NCBI RefSeq assembly: GCF_051020985.1
Contig: NW_027475149.1
Coordinates: 868,001-932,000, forward strand
Direction: 5' to 3'
Origin: Nomia melanderi
Taxonomy: Eukaryota > Arthropoda > Insecta > Hymenoptera > Halictidae
Length of the DNA: 64,000 nt
The notes beneath the pieces are model-generated. The model searched no databases and had not been told where the DNA came from. It was given only the letters and a program-made list of their open reading frames with translations. The position numbers and the translations under genes are program-made. Below, one piece after another: positions 11,692 to 23,645 of the stretch (positions are counted from its first letter, which is position 1; each line of letters begins with the position of its first letter).

Positions 11692-13838
11692 TGAGACGGC
11701 GGTTTTCTTGGCCCCTGGTGGTCCGAGGTCGTTCCCGCTGCACACAAGCATGCGCCAGGGCATCCTGCAGATAATTCACTTTGGTTTATTGCGCTATCTC
11801 TAATAGCAGCCGAGATATCACCAGATATATATTTGATTTTTCCCTGACCCTGAGTGTCCGGCCCCATGAGACGGAGGTTTTCTCGGCCCCTGGTGGTCCG
11901 ACGTCGTTGCCGCTGCACAGATTCATGCGACAGGGCCTCCCGCAGACAAAGCACTTTGGTTTATTGCGCTATCTGTAATAGCACCCGAGATATCACCAGA
12001 TATATGCTGGATTTTTACATGACCTTGGGTGACGGATTCCGAATATCTGTAATTTTCTCGGCCCCTGGTGGTCCGAGGTCGTTCCTGCTGCACAGATTCA
12101 TTCGCCAGTGCCTCCTACAGACAATGCACATTGATTTATTGCGCTATCTCTAATAGCACCCGAGATATCATCAGATACATCCTGGGTTTTTACATGACCT
12201 TGGGAGTGCGACCCCATGTGTCGGTGGTTTTCTCGGCCCCTGTTGGTCCGAGATCGTTCCCGCTGCACAGATTCATGCGCCAGGGCCTCCTGCAGACAAT
12301 GCACTTTGATCTATTTCGCTATCCCTAATAGCACCCGAGATATCACCAGATATATATTGGATTTTTCCTTGACCCTGACAGTCCGGCCCCATGTGTCGAT
12401 GGTTTTCTCGGACCCTGGTGGACCGAGGTAGATACCGCTGCACAGATTCATGCGCCAGGGCCTCCTGCAGACAATGCACTTTGATTTATTGCGCTATCTC
12501 TAATAGCACCCGAGATATCACCAGATATATATTGGATTTTTCACTGACCCTAAGTGTCCGGCCCCACGGGACGGTGGTTTTCTCGGCCCCTGGTGGTCCG
12601 AGGTCGTTCCCGCTGCACAGATTCATGCGCCGGGGCCTCCTGCAGATAATTCACTTTGGTTTATTGCGCTATCTGTAATAGCACCCGAGATATCACCAGA
12701 TATATGCTGAACTTTTACATGACCTTGGGTGACGGATACCGAAAATCTGTAATTATTTTGGCCCCTGGTGTGCCGACGTCGTTGCTGCTGCCCAGATTCA
12801 TGCGCCAGGGCCTCCTGCAGATAATTAACTTTGGTTTATTGCGCTATCTGTAATAGCACCCGAGATAACACCAGATATATATTGGATTTTCCCTGACCCT
12901 GACAGTCCGGCCCCATGAGACTGTAGTTTTCTCGGCCCCTGGTGGTCCGAGGACGTTCCCGCTGCACAGATTCATGCGCCAGGGCCTCCTACAGACAATG
13001 CACTTTGATTTATTGCGCTATCTATAATAGCACCCGAGATATCACCAGATATATATTGGATTTTTCCCTGACCCTGAGTGTCCGACCCCATGAGACGGTA
13101 GTTTTCTCGGCCCCTGGTGGTCCGAGGTCGTTCCCGCTGCAAAGATTCATGCGCTAGGACCTCCTGCAGAGCTTGCACTTTGAATAATTGCGCTATCTCT
13201 AATAGCACCCGAGATATCACCAGATATATATTGGATTTTTCCCTGACCCTGGGTGCCCGGCCCCATGTGTCGGTGATTTTCTCGGACCCTGGTGGACCGA
13301 GGTAGATACCGCTGCACAGATTCATGCGCCAGGGCCTCCTGCAGACAATGCACTTTGATTTATTGCGCTATCTCTAATAGCACCCGAGATATCACCAGAT
13401 AAATATTGGATTTTCCCCTGACCCTGAGTGTCCGGCCCCATGATACTGCGGTTTTCTCGGCCCCTGGTGGTACGAGGTCGTTCCCGCTGCACAGATTCAT
13501 GAGCCAGGGCCTCCTACAGACAATGCACTTTGATTTATTGCGCTATCTGTAATAGCACCCGATATATCACCAGATATATGCTGAACTTTTACATGACCTT
13601 GGGTGACGGATACCGAAAATCTGTAATTATTTTGGCCCCTGGTGTGCCGACGTCGTTCCTGCTGCCCAGATTCATGCGCCAGGGCCTCCTGCAGATAATT
13701 CACTTTGGTTTATTGCGCTATCTGTAATAGCACCCGAGATAACACCAGATATATATTGGATTTTTCCCTGACACTGACAGTCCGGCCCCATGAGACGGTG
13801 ATTTTCTCGGCCCCTGGTGGTCCGAGGGCGTTCCCGCT
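11659..13838 (+). repeat. Duplicated block, copy 2 (pair with 7987-10166)
   Basis: Same monomer order as 7987-10166, including type IIb at 12006, type IId at 12182 and type IIa at 12706 and 13580. It overlaps slightly with the preceding block because the two sources are identical at the junction. Confidence 0.87.
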
Positions 13839-14361
13839 GCACAGATTCATGCGCCAGGGCCTCCTGCAGACAATGCACTTTGATTTATTGCGCTATCTCT
13901 AATAGCACCCGAGATATCACCAGATAAATATTGGATTTTCCCCTGACCCTGAGTGTCCGGCCCCATGATACTGCGGTTTTCTCGGCCCCTGGTGGTACGA
14001 GGTCGTTCTCGCTGCACAGATTCATGAGCCAGGGCCTCCTACAGACAATGCACTTTGATTTATTGCGCTATCTGTAATAGCACCCGATATATCACCAGAT
14101 ATATGCTGAACTTTTACATGACCTTGGGTGACGGATACCGAAAATCTGTAATTATTTTGGCCCCTGGTGTGCCGACGTCGTTCCTGCTGCCCAGATTCAT
14201 GCGCCAGGGCCTCCTGCAGATAATTCACTTTGGTTTATTGCGCTATCTGTAATAGCACCCGAGATAACACCAGATATATATTGGATTTTTCCCTGACACT
14301 GACAGTCCGGCCCCATGAGACGGTGATTTTCTCGGCCCCTGGTGGTCCGAGGGCGTTCCCG
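13312..14361 (+). repeat. 525-bp (three-monomer) tandem duplication
   Basis: About 13312-13836 and 13837-14361 are adjacent near-identical three-monomer units, each with one type IIa monomer (GCTGAAC at 13580 and 14105). The second unit has CGTTCTCGC near 14007 where the first has CGTTCCCGC. The join coincides with the start of the long block copied from about 3671. Confidence 0.82.
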
Positions 14362-17300
14362 CTGCACAGATTCATGCGCCAGGGCCTCCTACAGACAATG
14401 CACTTTGATTTATTGCGCTATCTGTAAGAGCACGTGAGATATCACCAGATATATATTGGATTTTCCCCTGACCCTGAGTGTCCGGCCCCATGAGACGGTG
14501 GTTTTCTCGGCCCCTGGAGGTCCGAGGTGGTTCCCGCTGCACAGATTCATGCACCGGGGCCTCCTGCAGATAATTCCCTCTGGTTTATTGCGCTATCTCT
14601 AATAGCACCCGAGATATCACCAGATATGTATTGGATTTTTCCCTGTCCTGAGAGTCCGGCCCCATGTGTCGGTGGTTTTCTCGGCCCCTTGTGGTCCGAG
14701 GCCGTTCCCAGAGCACAGATTCATGCGCCAGGGACCCTGCAGATAATTCACTTTGGTTTAGTGCGCTATCTCTAATAGCACCCGAGATATCACCAGATAT
14801 ATATTGGATTTTTCCTTGACACTGACAGTCCGGCTCCATGTGTCGGTGGTTTTCTCGGCCCCTGGTGCTCCGAAGTCGTTCCCGCTGCACAGATTCATGC
14901 GCCAGTGCCTGCTACAGACAATGCACTTTGATTTATTGCGCTATCTCTAATAGCACCCGAGATAACAGCAGATATATATTGGATTTTTCCCTGACACTGA
15001 CAGTCCGGCCCCATGAGACGGTGATTTTCTCGGCCCCTGGTGGTCCGAGGGCGTTCCCGCTGCACAGATTCATGCGCCAGGGCCTCCTACAGACAATGCA
15101 CTTTGATTTATTGCGCTATCTGTAAGAGCACGCGAGATATCACCATATATATATTGGATTTTCCCCTTACCCTGAGTGCCCGGCCCCATGAGACGGTGGT
15201 TTTCTCGGCCCCTGGTGGTCCGAGGTGGTTCCCGCTGCACAGATTCATGCACCGGGGCCTCCTGCAGATAATTCCCTCTGGTTTATTGCGCTATCTCTAA
15301 TAGCACCCGAGATATCACCAGATATGTATTGGATTTTTCCCTGTCCTGAGAGTCCGGCCCCATGTGTCGGTGGTTTTCTCGGCCCCTGGTGGTCCGAGGC
15401 CGTTCCCACAGCACAGATTCATGCGCCAGGGCCCCTGCAGATAATTCACTTTGGTTTAGTGCGCTATCTCTAATAGCACCCGAGATATCACCAGATATAT
15501 ATTGGATTTTTCCCTGACACTGACAGTCCGGCCCCATGTGTCGGTGGTTTTCTCGGCCCCTGGTGCTCCGAAGTCGTTCCCGCTGCACAGATTCATGCGC
15601 CAGTGCCTGCTACAGACAATGCACTTTGATTTATGGCGCTATCTGTAATAGCACCCGAGATATCACCAGATATATATTGGATTTTTCCCTTACCCTGAGT
15701 TTCCGGCCCCATGGGACGGTGGCTTTCTCGGCCCCTGGTGGTCCGAGGTCGTTCCCGCTGCACAGATTCATGCGCCAGTGCCTGCTACAGTCAATGCACT
15801 TTGAATTATTGCCCTATCTCTAATAGCACCCTAGATATCACCAGATATATATTGGATTTTCCCCTGACCCGGAGTGTCCGGCCCCATGAGACGGTGGTTT
15901 TCTCGGCCCCTGGTGGTCCGAGGTCGTTCCCGCTGGCCAGATTCATGCGCCAGGGCCTCCTATAGATAATTCGCTTTGGTTTAGTGCGCTATCTCTAATA
16001 GCACCCGAGATATCACCAGATATATATTGGATTTTTCCCTGACCCTGACAGTCCGGCCCCATGTGTCGGTGGTTTTCTCGGCATCTGGTTTTCCGAGGCC
16101 GTTCCCACAGCACAGATTCATGCGCCAGGGCCCCTGCAGATAATTCACGTTGGTTTAGTGCGCTATCTGTAAGATCACCCGAGATATCACCAGATATATA
16201 TTGGATTTTCCCCTGACCCTGAGTGTCCGGCCCCATGAGACGGTGATTTTCTCGGTCCCTGGTGGTCCGAACTCGTTCCCGCTGCACAGATTCATGCGCC
16301 AGGGCCTCCTGCAGATAATTCACTTTGACTTATTGCGCTATCTGTAATAGCACCCGAGATATCACCAGATATATATTGGATTTTTCACTGACCCTAAGTG
16401 TCCGGCCCCTCGGGACGGTGGTTTTCTCGGCCCCTGGTGGTCCGAGGTCGTTCCGGCTGCACAGATTCATGCGCCAGGGCCTCCTGCAGATCATTCACTT
16501 TGGTTTATTGCGCTATCTCTAATAGCACCCAAGATATCACCAGATATATATTGGATTTTTCCCTGACCCTGAGTGTCCGAACCCATGAGACTGTGGTTTT
16601 CTCTGCCGACGTTGTTCCGAGGTCGTTCCCGCTGCACAGATTCATGCGCCAGGGCCTCCTACAGACAATGCACTTTGATTTATTGCGCTATCTGTAATAG
16701 CACCCGAGATATCACCAGATATATATTGGATTTTTCACTGACCCTAAGTGTCCGGCCCCTCGGGACGGTGGTTTTCTCGGCCCCTGGTGGTCCGAGGTCG
16801 TTCCCGCTGCACAGATTCATGCGCCGGGGCCTCCTGCAGATAATTCATTTTGGTTTATTGCGCTATCTCTAATAGCACCCAAGATATCGCCAGATATATA
16901 TTGGATTTTTCCCTGACCCTGAGTGTCCGGCCCCATGATACTGCGGTTTTCTCGGCCCCTGGTGGTACGAGGTCGTTCCCGCTGCACAGATTCATGAGCC
17001 AGGGCCTCCTACAGACAATGCTCTTTGATTTATTGCGCTATATGTAATAGCAACCGAGATATCACCAGATATATATTGGATTTTACCCTGACCATGAGTG
17101 TCCGGACCCATGAGACGGTGGTTGTCTCGGCCCCTGGTGGTCCGAGGTCGTTCCCGCTGCACAGATTCATGCGCCAGGGCCTCCTGCAGATCATTCACTT
17201 TGGTTTATTGCGCTATCTCTAATAGCACCCAAGATATCACCAGATATATATTAGATTTTTCCCTGACCCTGAGTGTCCGAACCCATGAGACTGTGGTTTT

Positions 17301-17659
17301 CTCTGCCGATGTTGGTCCGAGGACGTTCCCACTGTACAGATTCATGCGCCAGGGCCTCCTACCGACAATGCACTTTGATTTATTGCGCTATCTGTAATAG
17401 CACCCGAGATATCACCAGATATATATTGGATTTTACCCTGACCCTGAGTGTCCGGCCCCATGAGACTGTGGTTTACTCGGCCCCTGGTGGTCCGAGGTCG
17501 TTCCCGATGCACAGATTCATGCGCCAGGGCCTCCTGCAGATAATTCACTTTGACTTATTGCGCTATCTGTAATAGCACCCGAGATATCACCAGATATATA
17601 TTGGATTTTTCACTGACCCTAAGTGTCCGGCCCCTCGGGACGGTGGTTTTCTCGGCCCC
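13837..17659 (+). repeat. Long duplicated block, copy 2 (pair with 3671-7518)
   Basis: Follows 3671-7518 monomer by monomer, without the 25-bp insertion. It ends at CCCCTGTTGGTCCGAGATC near 17660, where the sequence switches in mid-monomer to the block known from 8567 onward. Confidence 0.88.
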
Positions 17660-19257
17660 TGTTGGTCCGAGATCGTTCCCGCTGCACAGATTCATGCGCC
17701 AGGGCCTCCTGCAGACAATGCACTTTGATCTATTTCGCTATCCCTAATAGCACCCGAGATATCACCAGATATATATTGGATTTTTCCTTGACCCTGACAG
17801 TCCGGCCCCATGTGTCGATGGTTTTCTCGGACCCTGGTGGACCGAGGTAGATACCGCTGCACAGATTCATGCGCCAGGGCCTCCTGCAGACAATGCACTT
17901 TGATTTATTGCGCTATCTCTAATAGCACCCGAGATATCACCAGATATATATTGGATTTTTCACTGACCCTAAGTGTCCGGCCCCACGGGACGGTGGTTTT
18001 CTCGGCCCCTGGTGGTCCGAGGTCGTTCCCGCTGCACAGATTCATGCGCCGGGGCCTCCTGCAGATAATTCACTTTGCTTTATTGCGCTATCTGTAATAG
18101 CACCCGAGATATCACCAGATATATGCTGAACTTTTACATGACCTTGGGTGACGGATACCGAAAATCTGTAATTATTTTGGCCCCTGGTGTGCCGACGTCG
18201 TTGCTGCTGCCCAGATTCATGCGCCAGGGCCTCCTGCAGATAATTAACTTTGGTTTATTGCGCTATCTGTAATAGCACCCGAGATAACACCAGATATATA
18301 TTGGATTTTCCCTGACCCTGACAGTCCGGCCCCATGAGACTGTAGTTTTCTCGGCCCCTGGTGGTCCGAGGTCGTTCCCGCTGCACAGATTCATGCGCCA
18401 GGGCCTCCTACAGACAATGCACTTTGATTTATTGCGCTATCTATAATAGCACCCGAGATATCACCAGATATATATTGGATTTTTCCCTGACCCTGAGTGT
18501 CCGACCCCATGAGACGGTAGTTTTCTCGGCCCCTGGTGGTCCGAGGTCGTTCCCGCTGCAAAGATTCATGCGCTAGGACCTCCTGCAGAGCTTGCACTTT
18601 GAATAATTGCGCTATCTCTAATAGCACCCGAGATATCACCAGATATATATTGGATTTTTCCCTGACCCTGGGTGCCCGGCCCCATGTGTCGGTGATTTTC
18701 TCGGACCCTGGTGGACCGAGGTAGATACCGCTGCACAGATTCATGCGCCAGGGCCTCCTGCAGACAATGCACTTTGATTTATTGCGCTATCTCTAATAGC
18801 ACCCGAGATATCACCAGATAAATATTGGATTTTCCCCTGACCCTGAGTGTCCGGCCCCATGATACTGCGGTTTTCTCGGCCCCTGGTGGTACGAGGTCGT
18901 TCCCGCTGCACAGATTCATGAGCCAGGGCCTCCTACAGACAATGCACTTTGATTTATTGCGCTATCTGTAATAGCACCCGATATATCACCAGATATATGC
19001 TGAACTTTTACATGACCTTGGGTGACGGATACCGAAAATCTGTAATTATTTTGGCCCCTGGTGTGCCGACGTCGTTCCTGCTGCCCAGATTCATGCGCCA
19101 GGGCCTCCTGCAGATAATTCACTTTGGTTTATTGCGCTATCTGTAATAGCACCCGAGATAACACCAGATATATATTGGATTTTTCCCTGACACTGACAGT
19201 CCGGCCCCATGAGACGGTGATTTTCTCGGCCCCTGGTGGTCCGAGGGCGTTCCCGCT
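17658..19257 (+). repeat. Duplicated block, copy 3 of 8567-10166
   Basis: About 1.6 kb at offset 9091 from 8567-10166, with type IIa monomers at 18125 and 18999. It runs on into a stretch to about 19,535 that matches about 4137-4475 (offset 15060). That stretch ends at TTTTTCAGTGTCC against TTTTTCCCTGTCC. Confidence 0.85.
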
Positions 19258-19997
19258 GCACAGATTCATGCGCCAGGGCCTCCTACAGACAATGCACTTT
19301 GATTTATTGCGCTATCTGTAAGAGCACGCGAGATATCACCAGATATATATTGGATTTTCCCCTGACCCTGAGTGTCCGGCCCCATGAGACGGTGGTTTTC
19401 TCGGCCCCTGGAGGTCCGAGGTGGTTCCCGCTGCACAGATTCATGCACCGGGGCCTCCTGCAGATAATTCCCTCTGGTTTATTGCGCTATCTCTAATAGC
19501 ACCCGAGATATCACCAGATATGTATTGGATTTTTCAGTGTCCTGAGAGTCCGGCCCCATGTGTCGGTGGTTTTCTCGGCCCCTGGTGGTCCGAGGCCGTT
19601 CCCGCTGCACAGATTCATGCGCCAGTGCCTGCTACAGACAATGCACTTTGATTTATTGCGCTATCTCTAATAGCACCCGAGATATCACCAGATATATATT
19701 GGTTTTTTCCCTGACCCTGAGTGTCCGGCCCCATGGGACGGTGGTTTTCTCGGCCCCTGGTGGTTCGAGGTCGTTCCCGCTGGCCAGATTCATGCGCAAG
19801 GGCCTCCTACGGACAATGCACTTTGAATTATTGCCCTATCTCTAATAGCACCCTAGATATCACCAGATATATATTGGATTTTCCCCTGACCTTGAGTGTC
19901 CGGCCCCATGAGACGGTGATTTTCTCGGTCCCTGGTGGTCCGAACTCGTTCCCGCTGCACAGATTCATGCGCCAGGGCCTCCTATAGATAATTCACG

Positions 19998-22710
19998 TTG
20001 GTTTATTGCGCTATCTCTAATAGCACCCGAGATATCACCAGATATATATTGGATTTTTCCCTGACCCTGAGTGTCCGACCCCATGAGACGGGGGTTTACT
20101 CGGCCCCTGGTGGTCCGAGGTCGTTACCGCTGCACAGATTCATGCGCCAGGGCCTGCTACAGATAATTCACTTTGATTTATTGCGCTATCTCTAATAGCA
20201 CCCGAGATATCACCAGATATATATTGGATTTTTCCCTGGCCCTGAGTGTCCGGCCCCATGAGACGGTGATTTTCTCGGCCCCTGATGGTCCGAGATCGTT
20301 CCCGCTGCACAGATTCATGCGCCAGGGCCTCCTGCAGATAATTCACTTTGGTTTAGTGCGCTATCTCTAATAGCACCCGAGATATCACCAGATATATATT
20401 GGATTTTTCCCTGACCCTGACAGTCCGGCCCCATGTGTCGGTGGTTTTCTCGGCCCCTGGTGGTCTGAGGTCGTTACCGCTGCACAGATTCATGCGCCAG
20501 GGCCTGCTACAGATAATTCACTTTGGTTTATTGCGCTATCTCTAATAGCACCCGAGATATCACCAGATATATATTGGATTTTTCCCTGGCCCTGAGTGTC
20601 CGGCCCCATGAGACGGTGATTTTCTCGGCCCCTGATGGTCCGAGATCGTTCCCGCTGCACAGATTCATGCGCCAGGGCCTCCTGCAGATAATTCACTTTG
20701 GTTTATTGCGCTATCTCTAGTAGCACCCGAGATATCACCAGATATATATTGGATTTTTCCCTGACCCTGAGTGTCTGACCCCATGAGACGGGGGTTTACT
20801 CGGCCCCTGGTGGTCCGAGGTCGTTACCGCTCCACAGATTCACGCGCCAGGGCCTGCTACAGATAATTCACTTTGGTTTATTGCGCTATCTCTAATAGCA
20901 CCCGAGATATCACCAGATATATATTGGATTTTTCCCTGACCCTGAGTGCTCGGCCCCATGGGACGGTGGTTTTCTCGGCCCCTGGTGGTTCGAGGTCGTT
21001 CCCGCTGGCCAGATTCATGCGCAAGGGCCTCCTACGGACAATGCACTTTGAATTATTGCCCTATCTCTAATAGCACCCTAGATATCACCAGATATATATT
21101 GGATTTTCCCTGACCCCGAGTGTCCTGCCCCATGAGACAGTGGTTTTCTCGGCCCCTGGTTGTCCGAGGTCGTTCCCGCTGGCCAGATTCATGCGCCAGG
21201 GCCTCCTACAGACAATGCACTTTGATTTATTGCTCTATCTGTAATAGCACCCGAGATATCACCAGATATATATTGGATTTTTCTCTGACCCTGAGTGTGC
21301 GGCCCCATGAGACTGTGGTATTCTCGGCCCCTGGTGGTCCGAGGACGTTCCCGCTGCACAGATTCATGCGCCAGGGCCTCCTGCAGATTATTCACTTTGG
21401 TTTATTGCGCTATCTCTAATAGCACCCGAGATATCGGAATATATATATTGGATTTTCCCCTGACCCTGAGTTTCCGGCCCCATGGGACGGTGGCTTTCTC
21501 GGCCCCTGGTGGTCCGAGGTCGTTCCCGCTGCACAGATTCATGCGCCAGTGCCTGCTACAGACAATGCGCTTTGATTTATTGCGCTATCTCTAATAGCAC
21601 CCGAGATATCACCAGTTATATATTGGATTTTTCCTGATCCTGACAGTCCGGCCCCATGAGACGGTGATTTTCTCGGCCCCTGGTGGTCCGAGGTCGTTCC
21701 CGCTGCACAGATTCGTGCGCCAGGGCCTTCTACACACAATGCACTTTGATTTATTGCGCTATCTGTAATAGCACCAGAGATATCACCAGATATATATTGT
21801 TTTTTACCCTGACCCTGAGTGTCCGGCCCAATGAGACGGTGGTTGTCTCGGCCCCTGGAGGTCCGAGGACGTTCCCGCTGCAGAGATTCATGCGCCAGTG
21901 CCTCCTGCAGATAATTCACTTTGGTTTACTGCGCTATCTCTAATAGTACCCGAGATATCACCAGATTTATATTGGATTTTACCCTGACCCTGCGTGTCCG
22001 GCCCCAGGAGACTGTGGTTTTCTCGGCCCCTGGTGGTCCGAGGTCGTTCCCGTTGCACAGATTCATGCGGCAGGGCGTCCTGCAGATAATTCACTTTGGT
22101 TTATTGCGCTATCTCTAATAGCACCTAAGATATCACCAGATATATATTGGATTTTTCCCTGACCCTGAGTGTCCGGCCCCATGAGACTGTGGTTTTCTCG
22201 GCCCCTGGTGGTCCGAGGTCGTTCCCGTTGCACAGATTCATGCGCCAGGGCCTGCTGCAGATAATTTACTTTGATTTATTGCGCTATCGGTAATAGCAGC
22301 CGAGATATTACCAGATATATATTGGATTTTCCCCTGACCCTGAGTGTCCGGTCCCATGAGACGGTGGTTTTCTCGGCCCCTGGTGGTCCTAGGTCGTTCC
22401 CGCTGCACAGATGCATGCGCCAGGGCCTCCTGCAGATAATTCACTTTGGTTTATTGCGCTGTATCTAATAGCACCCGAGATATCACCAGATATATATTGG
22501 ATTTTCCCCTGACCCTGAGTGTCCGGCCCCATGAGACTGTGGTTTTCTCGGCGCCTGGTGGTCCGAGGTCGTTCCCGTTGCACTGTTTCATGCGCCAGGG
22601 CCTCCTGCAGATAATTCACTTTGGTTTATTGCGCTATCTCTAATAGCACCCGAGATATCACCAGATATATATTGGATTTTCCCCTGACCCTGAGTGTCCG
22701 GCCCCATGAG
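19998..22710 (+). repeat. Duplicated block, copy 1 (pair with 30670-34082)
   Basis: About 2.7 kb that recurs 10.67 kb downstream. The left part holds monomers in the order A-B-C-B-A', where A has AGACGGGGGTTTACTCGG and B has CCCTGGCCCTGAG plus CCTGATGGTCCGAGATC. The right part has rare variants such as GAGATATCGGAATATATATA near 21427 and TATATTGTTTTTTACCC near 21795. Differences from the partner are few in the shared monomers. Confidence 0.85.
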
Positions 22711-23645
22711 ACTGTGGTTTTCTCGTCCCCTGGTTGTCCGAGGTCGTTCCCACTGCACAGATTCAGGCGCCAGGGCCTCCTACAGACAATGCACTTTGAC
22801 TTATTGCGCTATCTGTAATAGCCCCCGAGATATCACCAGATATATATTGGATTTTTCACTGACCCTGAGTGTCCGGCCCCATGAGACGGTGGTTTTCTCG
22901 GCCCCTGGTGGTCCGAGGTCGTTCCCGCTGCACAGATTCGTGCGCCAGGGCCTCCTACGGACAATGCACTTTGACTTATTGCGCTATCTCTAATAGCACC
23001 CGAGATATCACCAGATATATATTGGATTTTCCCCTGACCCTGAGTGTCCGGCCCCATGAGACTGTGGTTTTCTAGGCCCCTGGTGGTCTGAGGTCGTTCC
23101 CTCTGCACGGATTCATGAGCCAGGGCCTCCTACTGACAATGCACTTTGATTTATTGCGCTATATGTAATAGCACCAGAAATATCACCAGATATATATTGG
23201 ATTTTACCCTGACCCTCAGTGTCCGGCCCCATGAGAGGGTGGTTGTCTCGGCCCCTGGTGGTCCGAGGTCGTTCCCGCTGCACAGATTCATGCGCCAGGG
23301 CCTCCTGCAGATAATTCACTTAAGTTTATTGCGCTATCTCTAATAGCACCCAAGATATCACCAGATATATATTGGATTTTTCCCTGACCCTGAGTGTCCG
23401 GCCCCATGAGACTGTGGTTTTCTCGGCCCCTGGTGGTCCGAGGTCGTTCCCGCTGCACAGATTCATGCATCAGGGCCTCCTACAGACAATGCACTTTGAT
23501 TTATTGCGCTATCTGTAATAGCACCCGAGATATCACCAGATATATATTGGATTTTTCACTGACCCTGAGTGTTCGGCCCCATGAGACGGTGGTTTTCTCG
23601 GCCCCTGGTGGTCCGAGGTCGTTCCCGCTGCACAGATTCGTGCGC
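22711..23645 (+). repeat. Ordinary monomers between two duplicated blocks
   Basis: About five monomers with no copy at block scale that I could follow. They carry variants also common in domain III (CTCGTCCCCTGGTTGTCCG, GATTCGTGCGCC, TTTTTCACTGACC). Nothing but satellite is present. Confidence 0.75.

Larger units (their letters stand above)
1..19540 (+). repeat. Domain I: mosaic array with type II monomers
   Basis: This part is marked by type II monomers (TTTACATGACCTTGGGTGACG) and by a subtype reading CATGTGTCGGTGG in place of CATGAGACNGTGG. From about 2,800 onward it can be described as successive long blocks that reappear elsewhere in the domain: 2813-7986 and 7987-10166, then near copies of 5291-6794, 7987-10166, 3671-7518, 8567-10166 and about 4137-4475. 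The right edge near 19,540 is where the last of these copies stops. Confidence 0.8.

Noticed and set aside
19755..19775. RNA polymerase III B box (GGTTCGAGGTC in some monomers), suggesting origin from a tRNA or SINE
   Set aside because: Even the best variants miss one core base, the array consensus GGTCCGAGGTC misses two, and no A box or tRNA fold was found at the right distance.
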